From contig JADMKK010000048.1 in NCBI GenBank assembly GCA_015478895.1, forward strand, positions 1 to 64,000: a stretch of DNA of 64,000 nucleotides, in the 5' to 3' direction. Shown here piece by piece: positions 16,821 through 25,992 of the stretch. The notes below the pieces were generated by a model. The model saw only the letters and a list, made by a program, of their open reading frames with translations, had not been told where the DNA came from and did no database searches. Numbering within the stretch: position 1 is the first letter of the stretch; each line of letters starts with the position of its first letter. A program made the position numbers and the translations under genes. This DNA is from Comamonas sp. Lineage in GTDB: Bacteria > Pseudomonadota > Gammaproteobacteria > Burkholderiales > Burkholderiaceae_C.

Positions 16821-18131
16821 ATGAAAACACTCAAGACGCGGGACATTGTCGCCCTCGGCTTCATGACATTTGCTCTGTTCCTTGGCGCTGGCAACATCAT
16901 CTTCCCTCCCAGCGTAGGTCTGGCTGCTGGTGAATTCCAGTGGTCGGCAGCTCTGGGCTTTTTGCTCACGGGCGTGGGCCTGCCCTTGCTGGGCGTGGTC
17001 GCACTGGCCCTGGTCGGCGGAGGTTTGGACACGCTCACCAAACCAATTGGCAAGGTGGCAGGCACCTTGATGGGGCTGTCCATCTACCTGACCATTGGCC
17101 CTTTCTTTGCCACACCGCGCACCGCGACTGTGTCGTTTGAAGTGGGCATGGCACCGTTCACAGGCAACACCCCGGGCGCCTTGCTGGTCTTTACCGTGGC
17201 CTACTTTGCGCTGGTAATGGTGCTGTCGCTGTTCCCCGGCAAGCTGATGGACAACATCGGCAAGATCATCACCCCTGCGCTGCTCGCCGTATTGGCGGTA
17301 TTGGGTGTTGCCGCTTTTGTGGCGCCTGTGGGGGATATCGCTGCCGTAGCGGCCGCAGATTACGCCTCTGCCGGCAAAGCCCTGGCCCAAGGTTTTGTCC
17401 AGGGCTACCAAACCATGGATGCACTGGCATCGCTGGTGTTTGGCATCGTGATTGTGGCGACCATCAAAGCCGCAGGCGTGACCGATACCCGCCTGCACAC
17501 GCGCTACACCATCTACGCCGGTCTGATTGCTGCGCTGGGCCTGGGTCTGGTGTATGTGTCGCTGGTGTACCTGGGCGGCATGAGTGGCTCCGTAATTGAA
17601 CCGGGCACCAGCGGCGTGCAAATCCTGAATTACTACGTCAACACCACCTTCGGCACTTCGGGCATCTTCTTGCTGGCCGCCGTCATCTTGCTGGCGTGCT
17701 TGACCACCGGCGTCGGCCTGGTCAGCGCATGTTCCGCCTATTTCAGCGAATTGCTGGGCGTGAAATACCGCACCGTGGTGATCGTCATGTCGGTGTTCAG
17801 CGCTGCCGTGGCCAACCAAGGTCTGGCACAGCTGATCAGCGTGGCCGTGCCCGTGCTGGTGTGCATCTACCCCGTGGCGATTGCACTGATCGCCTTGGGC
17901 CTGATGTCCAGGCTGTGGAAGCACAAGGCCCGCGTTTTCATCCCCGTGATGACCGTCGCGCTGGTGTTTGGCGTGGTGGATGCCATCAAGGCCATCGGCT
18001 GGAGCGTGCCTGCCGTCTTTGACAGCCTGCCCGGCAGCAACATGGGCCTGGGCTGGTTGCTGCCCGTGGTGATCGTGCTGGTCATTGCAGGCGTGCTGGA
18101 CCGGGTGCGCCCGGTACCTGTCCAAGCCTAA
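16821..18131 (+). CDS. brnQ: Branched-chain amino acid transport system II carrier protein
   Basis: A 436-residue LIVCS-family symporter for leucine, isoleucine and valine, with about 12 hydrophobic segments. It opens MKTLKTRDIVALGFMTFALF followed by LGAGNIIFPP, the family signature, and has GPFFATPRTATVSFEVG near residue 93. Driven by Na+ or H+ gradients at the inner membrane. It is on the strand opposite to rarA and lolA, interrupting the ftsK-lolA-rarA order common in Proteobacteria. A strong terminator follows. The 296-bp upstream gap shows no gene. Confidence 0.94.
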   Translation: MKTLKTRDIVALGFMTFALFLGAGNIIFPPSVGLAAGEFQWSAALGFLLTGVGLPLLGVVALALVGGGLDTLTKPIGKVAGTLMGLSIYLTIGPFFATPRTATVSFEVGMAPFTGNTPGALLVFTVAYFALVMVLSLFPGKLMDNIGKIITPALLAVLAVLGVAAFVAPVGDIAAVAAADYASAGKALAQGFVQGYQTMDALASLVFGIVIVATIKAAGVTDTRLHTRYTIYAGLIAALGLGLVYVSLVYLGGMSGSVIEPGTSGVQILNYYVNTTFGTSGIFLLAAVILLACLTTGVGLVSACSAYFSELLGVKYRTVVIVMSVFSAAVANQGLAQLISVAVPVLVCIYPVAIALIALGLMSRLWKHKARVFIPVMTVALVFGVVDAIKAIGWSVPAVFDSLPGSNMGLGWLLPVVIVLVIAGVLDRVRPVPVQA

Positions 18132-18153
18132 GCGCCTGGCGCAGCCACCAAGA

Positions 18154-18188
18154 AAAAGCCCCGCTGGTTTGCGCCAGCGGGGCTTTTT
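18154..18188 (+). terminator. Intrinsic terminator of brnQ
   Basis: A perfect 15-bp inverted repeat AAAAAGCCCCGCTGG (18154-18168) with CCAGCGGGGCTTTTT (18174-18188), 22 bp after the brnQ stop. The A-run on the other side would let it act in the minus direction too. Confidence 0.92.
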
Positions 18189-18209
18189 AAATGGAATGGC
18201 GCAGATTGC

Positions 18210-18305
18210 AAGCTATTAAAAATAAAGCATCATCCCCTTGTCAATCAATCGTTTCAACACAAAATATTGCTTAAATCAAGGAAATATAACGGCTAGATGC
18301 TATCA
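18210..18305. repeat. Degenerate long-form dispersed element
   Basis: The AT-rich gap between brnQ and lolA has nested arms AGCATC (18226) / GATGCT (18296) and CCTTG (18236) / CAAGG (18277). Its layout resembles the long elements at 3665 and 37250, but the core sequence is not conserved. Membership is tentative. Confidence 0.35.
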
Positions 18306-18322
18306 ATTAAGAAGCGAACATT

Positions 18323-18958
18323 TTACTGCTGCATGATGTCCGCACCGGCAGGCACTTCAAACTTGAAGCTGCCTGCGGGCAAGGATGGCAGCACTTGCAG
18401 GTTGTTAAAACGGATCACCGAGCGCTGACCAAAGCCATCCAAGATGTCCATGGCCGCCAGGGTGTCGCCCGCAAAACCCACGCGCACGCTCTTGAGCTGA
18501 CCATCGGCCACCTTGGGCGTGGCTTCTACCCACTGCATGCCATCGGCATCGGGCGCTGATTTCAGCGCAAAGTCTTTCTTTAAGCCGGAAAGATCATGGG
18601 CCGACGCCAAAATCGCCGCCGGCGTGCTGCCCAGTGCATCCGCCTGTTTGCGCTGCGTGACCTGGTTCAAATCCACGTCATACAGCCACACCGTTTTGCC
18701 ATCGGCCACGATGGTTTGCTCAAACGGCTTGGTGTAGATGAACTTGAATTGCCCAGGGCGCTGGAACGCAAACTCTCCGCTGCTGGTCTTGCTGCGCGCC
18801 GTCTGCCCATCCTTGGCCGGAGCAGTCACGGTCTGCGTGAACTGCGCCTGGCCAGCCTGGGCATTGCGCATAAAGTTTTCCAGGCTTTGCAGGCCATCAG
18901 CCCACACCGCCAAAGGCAGGAATGCCCAGACGGTCAGTGCCGTCAACGTCTTTTTCAT
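18323..18958 (-). CDS. lolA: Outer-membrane lipoprotein carrier protein LolA
   Basis: A 211-residue periplasmic chaperone that takes lipoproteins from LolCDE to the outer membrane. The start at 18958 (MKKTLTALTVWAFLPLAVWA) is supported by AAGGAAA seven bases upstream and gives a clean signal peptide with cleavage after AVWA. The mature part shows QFTQTV, SGEFAFQRPGQFKFIYTKPF and IVADGKTVWLYDVDLNQVT, all LolA hallmarks. It lies 41 bp downstream of ftsK on the same strand, a conserved pairing. Confidence 0.94.
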   Translation of the reverse strand: MKKTLTALTVWAFLPLAVWADGLQSLENFMRNAQAGQAQFTQTVTAPAKDGQTARSKTSSGEFAFQRPGQFKFIYTKPFEQTIVADGKTVWLYDVDLNQVTQRKQADALGSTPAAILASAHDLSGLKKDFALKSAPDADGMQWVEATPKVADGQLKSVRVGFAGDTLAAMDILDGFGQRSVIRFNNLQVLPSLPAGSFKFEVPAGADIMQQ

Positions 18959-18999
18959 AGTAATTTCCTTTCGCCTCGCAGCCAAAAGCCACTAGGGAT

Positions 19000-21324
19000 T
19001 TATTCAGTGCGTGCTGGCACCAACACTTCACGTTGACCGCTGCTGGTGAGCGAGCTCACCAAGCCTGCGCTCTCCATCTGCTCCAGCAGATTGGCCGAGC
19101 GGTTGTAGCCAATGCGCAGCTTGCGCTGCACGTACGAGATACTGGCCTTGCGGTCTTTCAAAACAATCTCCACGGCCTGGTCGTACATGGGGTCTTTTTC
19201 ACCACCCTCAATGCCTTCGCCGTCGGCACCGCCCTCTTCCGAGCTCGCGGCCTCCAATACGCCGTCGAGGTAATCAGGCTCGCCTTGTTCCTTCAAGTAG
19301 CTCACGACCCGGTGTACTTCATCGTCCGACACAAAGGCGCCGTGCACCCGAATCGGCAAGCCCGTGCCGCTGGCCATGTAGAGCATGTCCCCCATGCCCA
19401 GCAGGCTTTCAGCGCCCATCTGGTCTAGAACGGTTCGGCTATCAATCTTGGATGACACCTGGAACGCAATACGTGTCGGAATGTTCGCCTTGATCAGGCC
19501 TGTAATCACATCCACGCTGGGGCGCTGGGTGGCCAAAATCAGGTGGATGCCCGCCGCCCGCGCCTTTTGCGCCAAACGGGCGATCAGCTCTTCAATCTTC
19601 TTGCCCACCACCATCATCAGGTCGGCCAGCTCATCAATCACGATGACGATGTGCGGCAGGCGCTGCAATGGCTCCGGCGACTCCGGCGTCAGGCTGAATG
19701 GGTTACCAATGATTTCACCCTTTGCGTGGGCTTCATTGATCTTGACGTTGTAGCCAGCCAGATTGCGCACGCCCAGCTTGGACATGAGCTTGTAGCGCCG
19801 CTCCATTTCAGCCACGCACCAGTTCAGGCCATTGGCCGCCTGCTTCATGTCAGTGACGACGGGAGCCAGCAAATGCGGAATGCCTTCGTAGACCGACATT
19901 TCCAGCATCTTGGGGTCGATCATGAGCAGGCGCACATCCTTGGCCTCGGCCTTGTACAGCAGCGACAAGATCATGGCGTTGATACCGACCGACTTACCGG
20001 AACCCGTGGTACCGGCCACCAGCACGTGCGGCATCTTGGCCAAGTCGGCCACTACGGGCTTGCCTTCAATGTCTTTGCCCAAACCCATGGTCAGCAGGCT
20101 CTTGGCCTCGTGGTAGACCTGCGAGCCCAGCACTTCCGAGAGGCGAATCGACTGGCGCTTGGCGTTGGGCAACTCCAGTGCCATGTAGTTTTTACCGGGA
20201 ATGGTTTCAATCACCCGCACCGACACCAGTGACAGCGAGCGCGCCAAGTCCTTGCCCAGATTCACCACCTGCGAGCCCTTCACACCCGTAGCAGGTTCAA
20301 TCTCGTAGCGCGTGACCACAGGGCCAGGCGTGGCCTGCACCACGCGCACTTCCACACCGAAATCTTTGAGCTTTTTCTCAATCATGCGGCTGGTCATCTC
20401 CAGCGTATCGGGGGAGACGGACTCCTGCTTGACCAGCGGGGCATCCAGCAAATCCACTTGGGGCAAGCTGCCGTCGCTGGGCAACTGTGCATTCTGGAAC
20501 AAGGGCTTTTGGCGCTCTTTGGCCACACGCTCACTCGGCACCACAGGCGCAACCTGGGGTGTCACGATCAGCACTGGCTCATGGTGCCCATCGTCAAACT
20601 CTTGGCGCTCTTCCTCGACCACCTTGGCGCGCTGGCGTGCAGCTTTGCGGCCTTCCACTTCATCTTTGAGCTGCTCACGTTTTTGCTGGTTGCGGTGCAC
20701 CAGACCTTCAAGGCGCCTACCCAGACTTTCTGCGGACTTGCCCCATGAGAAGCGAAACACCATGGACAGCGCCACCACCGAAAGCCCAATGCCCACCAGA
20801 CCAGAACCTGTAAAGCCCAGCCAGCGCACCCCGAACACGCCCAAGGTGTAACCCACCACGCCACCCGCATGTCCAGGCAGAAGCTCTTCAACCCGGTACA
20901 GGCGCGCCCATTCCAAAGCACAGCTCACTCCCACCAGCAACCACACACCACTCCACCAGCGCAAGCGCTCATGAATAGGGGTGTCGAGCATGCTTTGGCC
21001 GCGTACCCATCGCAGCGCAGACCGCGCTAACGTGTAACCACCGATGAGCAACAGCCACCAGGCGGAAAAGCCAAAGCCAAAGTAGCAGGCATCTGCCACC
21101 AAGGCACCCAGCCTGCCCATCCAGTTATTGACCAAGACGTTGTCGCTGCTACCCGAAGTGGACCAGGCCGGATCAACGATGGAGTAGCTCAGCATCGCCA
21201 ACAGCCAGAAAAACAGGCTCAAAGCGCCAGCGATCAAGCAAATTTCATGACCAAAGCGCGCAAACCCATTGCGGGGTGCGCCTCTGGCGGAATCAGCATT
21301 CAATGCATTCGAGGAATAAGTCAT
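19000..21324 (-). CDS. ftsK: DNA translocase FtsK
   Basis: A 774-residue septal DNA pump that resolves and segregates chromosome termini. Four hydrophobic segments occupy about residues 20-170, followed by a short charged linker. The motor domain has Walker A GTTGSGKS (about 438) and Walker [10 protein letters not shown] (about 561). The C-terminal winged-helix gamma domain (about 710-774, [20 protein letters not shown]) reads KOPS sites. The start at 21324 ([15 protein letters not shown]) is chosen because the 34 upstream residues look non-coding. It diverges from trxB across 287 bp and precedes lolA. Confidence 0.95.
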   Translation of the reverse strand: MTYSSNALNADSARGAPRNGFARFGHEICLIAGALSLFFWLLAMLSYSIVDPAWSTSGSSDNVLVNNWMGRLGALVADACYFGFGFSAWWLLLIGGYTLARSALRWVRGQSMLDTPIHERLRWWSGVWLLVGVSCALEWARLYRVEELLPGHAGGVVGYTLGVFGVRWLGFTGSGLVGIGLSVVALSMVFRFSWGKSAESLGRRLEGLVHRNQQKREQLKDEVEGRKAARQRAKVVEEERQEFDDGHHEPVLIVTPQVAPVVPSERVAKERQKPLFQNAQLPSDGSLPQVDLLDAPLVKQESVSPDTLEMTSRMIEKKLKDFGVEVRVVQATPGPVVTRYEIEPATGVKGSQVVNLGKDLARSLSLVSVRVIETIPGKNYMALELPNAKRQSIRLSEVLGSQVYHEAKSLLTMGLGKDIEGKPVVADLAKMPHVLVAGTTGSGKSVGINAMILSLLYKAEAKDVRLLMIDPKMLEMSVYEGIPHLLAPVVTDMKQAANGLNWCVAEMERRYKLMSKLGVRNLAGYNVKINEAHAKGEIIGNPFSLTPESPEPLQRLPHIVIVIDELADLMMVVGKKIEELIARLAQKARAAGIHLILATQRPSVDVITGLIKANIPTRIAFQVSSKIDSRTVLDQMGAESLLGMGDMLYMASGTGLPIRVHGAFVSDDEVHRVVSYLKEQGEPDYLDGVLEAASSEEGGADGEGIEGGEKDPMYDQAVEIVLKDRKASISYVQRKLRIGYNRSANLLEQMESAGLVSSLTSSGQREVLVPARTE

Positions 21325-21602
21325 ACGCAGACAAGAGCTTACCTTAGCCCCAGACCCCTTAAACAAACGGTTGCAACCTCCAATGCAAGCACATGCAACA
21401 GTGCTCGGTGCAAAACCTGGTGGCACAGCGTTTTAGTTTCACGCTATGGCCGTGTTTATAGATACGCAGCCCAAGGGCACCGCCGGCTTTCTACAATGCA
21501 AGGCTAAGCCGTGCAAGCGTGGGCCGTGAGCCCCTGGCCCACTTTACGGCGGCCCCTTCAGTGTTCAACTGTGTGGCGCGACACGCGCGACACCTTTCAT
21601 AG

Positions 21603-22559
<957 letters not shown>

Positions 22560-22619
22560 AACCTTGAGCGGCGATGGCCATTTCAGGCTAAAGCCCTGCG
22601 CTACCACGTAAATTTGTGC

Positions 22620-22643
22620 AAAGCCCGTATAATCGCGGGCTTT
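22620..22643 (+). promoter_or_regulatory. TATAAT box within a short hairpin upstream of rpmB
   Basis: A consensus -10 hexamer TATAAT (22628-22633) lies in the loop of the inverted repeat AAAGCCCG / CGGGCTTT. It is probably the rpmB-rpmG promoter. No convincing -35 box is seen at the right spacing, and the hairpin could also end trxB. Confidence 0.45.
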
Positions 22644-22792
22644 GCTGCAATTAGCGTCTGTTTTTACAGACTGTGGATGCTACAAATTCGGGTTACCGCC
22701 ACCCTTTATCTGGCGAGGTGAGGTCTGTTGGCACATTGCGCATTCCGTGCAATTTCAGTGCTGATGGCCGTTTCAAATATCGGAGTGTCCAA

Positions 22793-23026
22793 ATGGCACG
22801 CGTATGTGAAGTTACGGGCAAAAAGCCCATGGTGGGCAACAACGTTTCCCACGCAAACAACAAGACCAAGCGTCGTTTCCTGCCTAACCTGCAGTACCGT
22901 CGTTTCTGGGTTGAAACAGAAAACCGCTGGGTGCGTTTGCGCGTTTCCAGCGCTGCTCTGCGTTTGATCGACAAGAACGGTATCGACTCCGTGCTCGCAG
23001 ACATGCGCGCTCGTGGCCAAGCTTAA
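22793..23026 (+). CDS. rpmB: 50S ribosomal protein L28
   Basis: A 77-residue L28 starting [20 protein letters not shown], with the family continuation [13 protein letters not shown]. The ATG at 22793 has GGAG at the expected distance; the frame is open 40 codons upstream, but that part is not L28. rpmG follows 20 bp later, the standard L28-L33 pair. Confidence 0.97.
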   Translation: MARVCEVTGKKPMVGNNVSHANNKTKRRFLPNLQYRRFWVETENRWVRLRVSSAALRLIDKNGIDSVLADMRARGQA

Positions 23027-23046
23027 TTCCCTGAAGGAGAAACAAC

Positions 23047-23217
23047 ATGGCTTCCAAAGGCGGACGCGATAAGATCAAGCTGGCTTCGACTGCTGGCACA
23101 GGTCACTTCTACACAACGACCAAGAACAAGAAGACGATGCCTGAAAAGATGTCGATCATCAAGTTCGACCCCAAGGCTCGCAAGCACGTCGAGTACAAGG
23201 AAACCAAGCTGAAGTAA
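23047..23217 (+). CDS. rpmG: 50S ribosomal protein L33
   Basis: A 56-residue L33, read directly from the sequence. It starts [20 protein letters not shown] and ends in YKETKLK, and contains FYTTTKNKK and [21 protein letters not shown] precedes the ATG. It is the cysteine-free type of L33 (no CxxC zinc ribbon). Second gene of the rpmB-rpmG operon, followed by a terminator. Confidence 0.96.
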   Translation: MASKGGRDKIKLASTAGTGHFYTTTKNKKTMPEKMSIIKFDPKARKHVEYKETKLK

Positions 23218-23235
23218 TTCAGTTTTTTCCCCTTC

Positions 23236-23272
23236 AAAAAACCGCCACAGCGCAAGCTTTTGGCGGTTTTTT
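23236..23272 (+). terminator. Intrinsic terminator of rpmB-rpmG
   Basis: Inverted repeat AAAAAACCGCC (23236-23246) with GGCGGTTTTTT (23262-23272), ending in a T-run 19-55 bp after the rpmG stop. Confidence 0.85.
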
Positions 23273-23308
23273 GTTGTCCGCACGATGTCACCCATGCGCT
23301 AAGGTGAC

Positions 23309-23338
23309 TTTACCGCCCATCGACAAACTGCCTACAAT
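23309..23338 (+). promoter_or_regulatory. Putative promoter of the FMN riboswitch-ribH transcript
   Basis: TTTACC (23309-23314) and TACAAT (23333-23338) are separated by 18 bp, about 35 bp before the riboswitch. The -10 box is good and the -35 matches four of six consensus positions. Confidence 0.5.
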
Positions 23339-23373
23339 TCGCTTTGTCGCTGCACCCTTGGTGTGGCGACATA

Positions 23374-23516
23374 CGTTCTCAGGGCGGGGTGCAATTCCCC
23401 ACCGGCGGTAAGCAGCCTATGGTTGCAAGCCCGCGAGCGCTTGCACGGCACTGCCATGCAAGGTCAGCAGACCAGGTGCGACTCCTGGGCCGACGGTCAC
23501 AGTCCGGATGAAAGAG
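23374..23516 (+). ncRNA. FMN riboswitch (RFN element)
   Basis: All hallmark blocks are present in order: CAGGGCGGGGTGCAATTCCC, ACCGGCGGTA, AGCCCGCGAGCG, GGTCAGCAGACC, GGTGCGACTCCTGGGCC, GACGGTCACAGTCCGGATG and a final AAAGAGA. It binds FMN and would switch off the downstream lumazine synthase gene when flavin is plentiful. About 120 nt of leader separates it from the chosen ribH start. I see no clear terminator there, so control may be at translation. Confidence 0.95.
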
Positions 23517-23637
23517 ATACGTGAAGCTCAGTTTTCCAGCCCGGTGCTGCGCGTGCGTTTTTTGCACGTCTGCCTTGGCTGCGCTTGCCTTCGCGCGCCC
23601 TGATTCATTTGTTGCACCTCACTTTTTTGAGCACACC

Positions 23638-24165
23638 ATGAATCAGAAGACCATGATCCCCACCGCTTCCGTTGCAGCCACCCAGGCCGCTCTGACCCAG
23701 GCACGCATCGCCATCATCAGCGCCAACTGGCACAGTGATGTCGTACATCAAGCCCGTGACGCAGCCACCCAGCGCCTGCAGGAGCTGGGCGCCGCACGCT
23801 CCAGCATCCAGCACATTGAAGTGCCCGGTGCTTTCGAAATCCCTCTGATGGCCCAAAAGCTGGCCGCATCTGGCCAGTTCGATGCCGTGATTGGCTGTGC
23901 CGTGATCGTTAACGGTGGCATTTACCACCACGAGTTTGTCTCCACCGCTGTGGTCGATGGACTCATGCGCGTGCAACTGGATACCGGCGTGCCCGTGTTC
24001 TCCGTGGCGCTGACGCCCTACAACTTCCAGCCCTCCGAAGATCTGCTGGGCTTTTTCCGTGCGCACTTCGTCAAGAAGGGCGAGGAAGCCGCCAATTCCT
24101 GCGCAGAGACACTGGCTGCGCATGCTGCAGTGGATGCCTTGTTACAAGAGGTCGCTGCCGCCTGA
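23638..24165 (+). CDS. ribH: 6,7-dimethyl-8-ribityllumazine synthase, type II (RibH2-like)
   Basis: A 175-residue lumazine synthase, condensing 5-amino-6-ribitylaminouracil with 3,4-dihydroxy-2-butanone 4-phosphate in the penultimate step of riboflavin synthesis. ISANWHSDVV, EVPGAFEIPLMAQKLA, VVNGGIYHHEFV and DGLMRVQLDTGVPVFSVALT follow the type II (Brucella RibH2-like) pattern rather than the classical icosahedral RibH. The frame is open from a GTG at 23521 touching the riboswitch, but the extra 39 residues do not fit, so the ATG at 23638 is used. No other rib genes are adjacent. An FMN riboswitch lies upstream. Confidence 0.88.
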   Translation: MNQKTMIPTASVAATQAALTQARIAIISANWHSDVVHQARDAATQRLQELGAARSSIQHIEVPGAFEIPLMAQKLAASGQFDAVIGCAVIVNGGIYHHEFVSTAVVDGLMRVQLDTGVPVFSVALTPYNFQPSEDLLGFFRAHFVKKGEEAANSCAETLAAHAAVDALLQEVAAA

Positions 24166-24166
24166 T

Positions 24167-24222
24167 TTCTAGTGTTTTAAGCCTCCAGCCTTTATGTAGA
24201 AAGGGCTTATAGCTATCAAAAA
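24167..24222. repeat. Short-form dispersed palindromic element
   Basis: Read on the minus strand: ATAGCTATAAGCCCTTTC, then AAAGGCTGGAGGC, then TTAAAACACTAG. The arms AGCCCTTT and AAAGGCT flank a short loop. It begins directly after the ribH stop and abuts the SRAP-gene terminator. Confidence 0.7.
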
Positions 24223-24248
24223 ATCCGCTGCAGTCTTCACTGCAGCGG
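24219..24248 (-). terminator. Terminator of the SRAP-like gene
   Basis: A perfect 10-bp inverted repeat CCGCTGCAGT (24225-24234) with ACTGCAGCGG (24239-24248), followed on the minus strand by six T residues. Confidence 0.8.
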
Positions 24249-24290
24249 ACGATATGGCTGGAGGCCTTCTGCAGCCAAGGCCAGCGAACC

Positions 24291-25097
24291 TCACATGGAA
24301 TCAAACAAGCCCTTGGGCTTTTTGTCTTTCTTGTTTTCCACCGGATTGGCCAGCATCCAGTTGGAAGGATAGGCACGCATGAACTCGCGCGCCTTGTCTT
24401 GGCGGGCGGTCAGCCAAGCGTCGTACGTACCTTCGCCCAGAATCGCCGGCATGCGCCGCTCTGCGCCTTCGTTGCCGTAGCGGCGCATCAATGCGTGGCT
24501 GTTGGCGTTGATGGTCAAAATGGCGTAACTCATCAGCTCCTCACCGGTTTCTGGATCTTTCCAGCTATTCCAGATCCCTGCCACCCCCATGGGCTGGCCA
24601 TCAACGCGTGCGATGCGGGTGGGAATGGCTTTTTTGCCGCTGCGCAGGTCGTCTTCATAAAACGCCTGCATGGGGATGATGCAGCGCTGGCCTGCCATCC
24701 ACGCATCGCGAAAGGCTTGCGTCGTGCTCACCGTTTCGTTGCGCGCTTCCAGCAATTTGATGGAGCGCAGGCGCGCATCAGAAACCGATTTGGACGCGTT
24801 GGGTACCAAGCCCCACTGCGCGGGCACCCATTCACGGATGACGCGAGGAGCAGTTTTTTTGCCCGCAGGCAAAGCTTCAGCGGCCTCTGCGCCTGCGGTG
24901 CTGACGCTGTCTGGCACTGGTGCAACAACATCCGAGGCAGCGGTGCTGTCAACCTCAGGCAACGCTTGGGCAGCGCCGCGGATAAAGCCACTCATGCGAC
25001 GCCCGCGCAGCTGGCGTTCAGGCAATTCGATGGGTGTTACTTTGAAAAAGTCAGTCCACATATCCAGCGTGGCGAGGTTTTCGTATTGGGTGGTCAT
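24291..25097 (-). CDS. SRAP (YedK/HMCES) family protein with degenerate active site
   Basis: A 268-residue protein of the SOS response-associated peptidase family, whose members shield abasic sites by covalent attachment through Cys2. The fold is recognisable from WGLVPN, RCIIPMQAFYED, GVAGIW, LTINANS and RRMPAIL. Key residues differ. The protein begins MTTQYEN, so residue 2 is Thr, not Cys. The usual NARxET is EARNET (Glu117), and the usual His before RMP is Glu213. Only the Glu of FYE (148) remains. An insertion rich in Ala, Pro, Ser and Val spans about residues 41-85. No upstream in-frame start restores a Cys. Probably not a conventional cross-linking enzyme. Confidence 0.75.
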   Translation of the reverse strand: MTTQYENLATLDMWTDFFKVTPIELPERQLRGRRMSGFIRGAAQALPEVDSTAASDVVAPVPDSVSTAGAEAAEALPAGKKTAPRVIREWVPAQWGLVPNASKSVSDARLRSIKLLEARNETVSTTQAFRDAWMAGQRCIIPMQAFYEDDLRSGKKAIPTRIARVDGQPMGVAGIWNSWKDPETGEELMSYAILTINANSHALMRRYGNEGAERRMPAILGEGTYDAWLTARQDKAREFMRAYPSNWMLANPVENKKDKKPKGLFDSM

Positions 25098-25163
25098 GCC
25101 CGAATGGTAGTGGCATGCAGCAACTCACTCCACCGACTCAGACAAAAATCACGCTGAAGACAA

Positions 25164-25199
25164 AAAATCCTCTCTGGTGACAGCACCAGAGAGGATTTT
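25164..25199 (-). terminator. Terminator of the glycine-zipper protein gene
   Basis: A perfect 16-bp inverted repeat AAAATCCTCTCTGGTG (25164-25179) with CACCAGAGAGGATTTT (25184-25199), followed by T residues on the minus strand. Confidence 0.87.
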
Positions 25200-25219
25200 C
25201 TCCATTCGCTATAACGGTC

Positions 25220-25714
25220 TTAGCCTTGGTTGTTGGTCACATAGGCGCGATTCGCACGTTCCCAAGCGGATTGCACGGCGGGCTCTGCATCTTTCCAGCG
25301 TAAACGGCCCTGGGCATGTTCTTCGTCCCAGCGGCGCTCCCACTCCGTGCGGGCATCATTCCAGTTGTCCCTGCCTTCCATACGGCTGGTGTAGCCTGCA
25401 CGGTAGGCAGGGGCGTAGTCATCAAAGGTGTAAGCGTCAGAGTAATAGGGCTCACGCACATAGGCGTTGCGCCAATACTCATCTTCCAAGGTGGGGTTGA
25501 TGGCTTCAGCAGCGCCCTTGCCCGCTAGGCCACCCACCACAGCGCCCACCACTGCACCGACTACAGAGCCCACCGGGCCAGCCACAGTGCCTACGGCAGC
25601 ACCGGTAATTGCGCCGCCTGCTGCGCCCACGGTAGTTCCAATGGGGTGGTCATTCAACTCGCCGCTTAACGGTGCTGGGTTATTGGGGTCCTGAGGATAT
25701 TGAGGATTTGTCAT
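25220..25714 (-). CDS. Glycine-zipper domain protein of unknown function
   Basis: A 164-residue protein. The ATG at 25714 is preceded by AAGGAGC and gives MTNPQYPQDPNNPAPL; the frame is open further upstream without similarity. Residues about 25-70 form an Ala/Gly/Val zipper (GAAGGAITGAAVGTVAGPVG and onward) able to insert in or pack at a membrane. A soluble C-terminal part follows, rich in Tyr, Trp, Asp and Arg (YWRNAYVREPYYS, AYRAGY, WERRWDEEHAQGRLRW). No signal peptide is seen. Similar proteins are common in Burkholderiales; function unknown. Confidence 0.72.
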   Translation of the reverse strand: MTNPQYPQDPNNPAPLSGELNDHPIGTTVGAAGGAITGAAVGTVAGPVGSVVGAVVGAVVGGLAGKGAAEAINPTLEDEYWRNAYVREPYYSDAYTFDDYAPAYRAGYTSRMEGRDNWNDARTEWERRWDEEHAQGRLRWKDAEPAVQSAWERANRAYVTNNQG

Positions 25715-25869
25715 CACGCGCTCCTTAGATCTATAACGCCCAAACGGCCCAATTGCCGTGGACTGGACTTTTATATTGAGTGCCAAATGGGCACCCGCGT
25801 GGTAGGCCACAGCCCTACTTACCTTCACTCACATTGCATACACTTCGAAAATAAACAAGCATTTTCATC

Positions 25870-25907
25870 CGATAGCCCTTGCTGCATCTGTATTTATAGC
25901 TATAAAA
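25870..25907. repeat. Short-form dispersed palindromic element
   Basis: Contains TAGCCCTTGCTGCATCT (25873-25889), a 17-base exact match to the copy inside the SDR gene (43374-43390), then TTATAGCTATAAAAA. It lies between the glycine-zipper and RsmB/NOP genes and merges into the latter's terminator. Confidence 0.72.
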
Positions 25908-25941
25908 AAAAGCCTCTTCATCGCTTGATGAAGAGGCTTTT
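25908..25941 (-). terminator. Terminator of the RsmB/NOP methyltransferase gene
   Basis: A perfect 15-bp inverted repeat AAAAGCCTCTTCATC (25908-25922) with GATGAAGAGGCTTTT (25927-25941), with a run of T on the minus strand. Confidence 0.88.
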
Positions 25942-25992
25942 GTAGGGCGAATCACTTAGCCATTAATAGGCCAAGCATTACGTTTTACGCAC

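Noticed and set aside
16632-18125. A 497-codon open frame on the minus strand opposite brnQ
   Set aside because: It is His/Gln/Gly-rich with no recognisable domain, while the plus strand encodes a clear BrnQ. GC-biased codons keep the mirror frame open.
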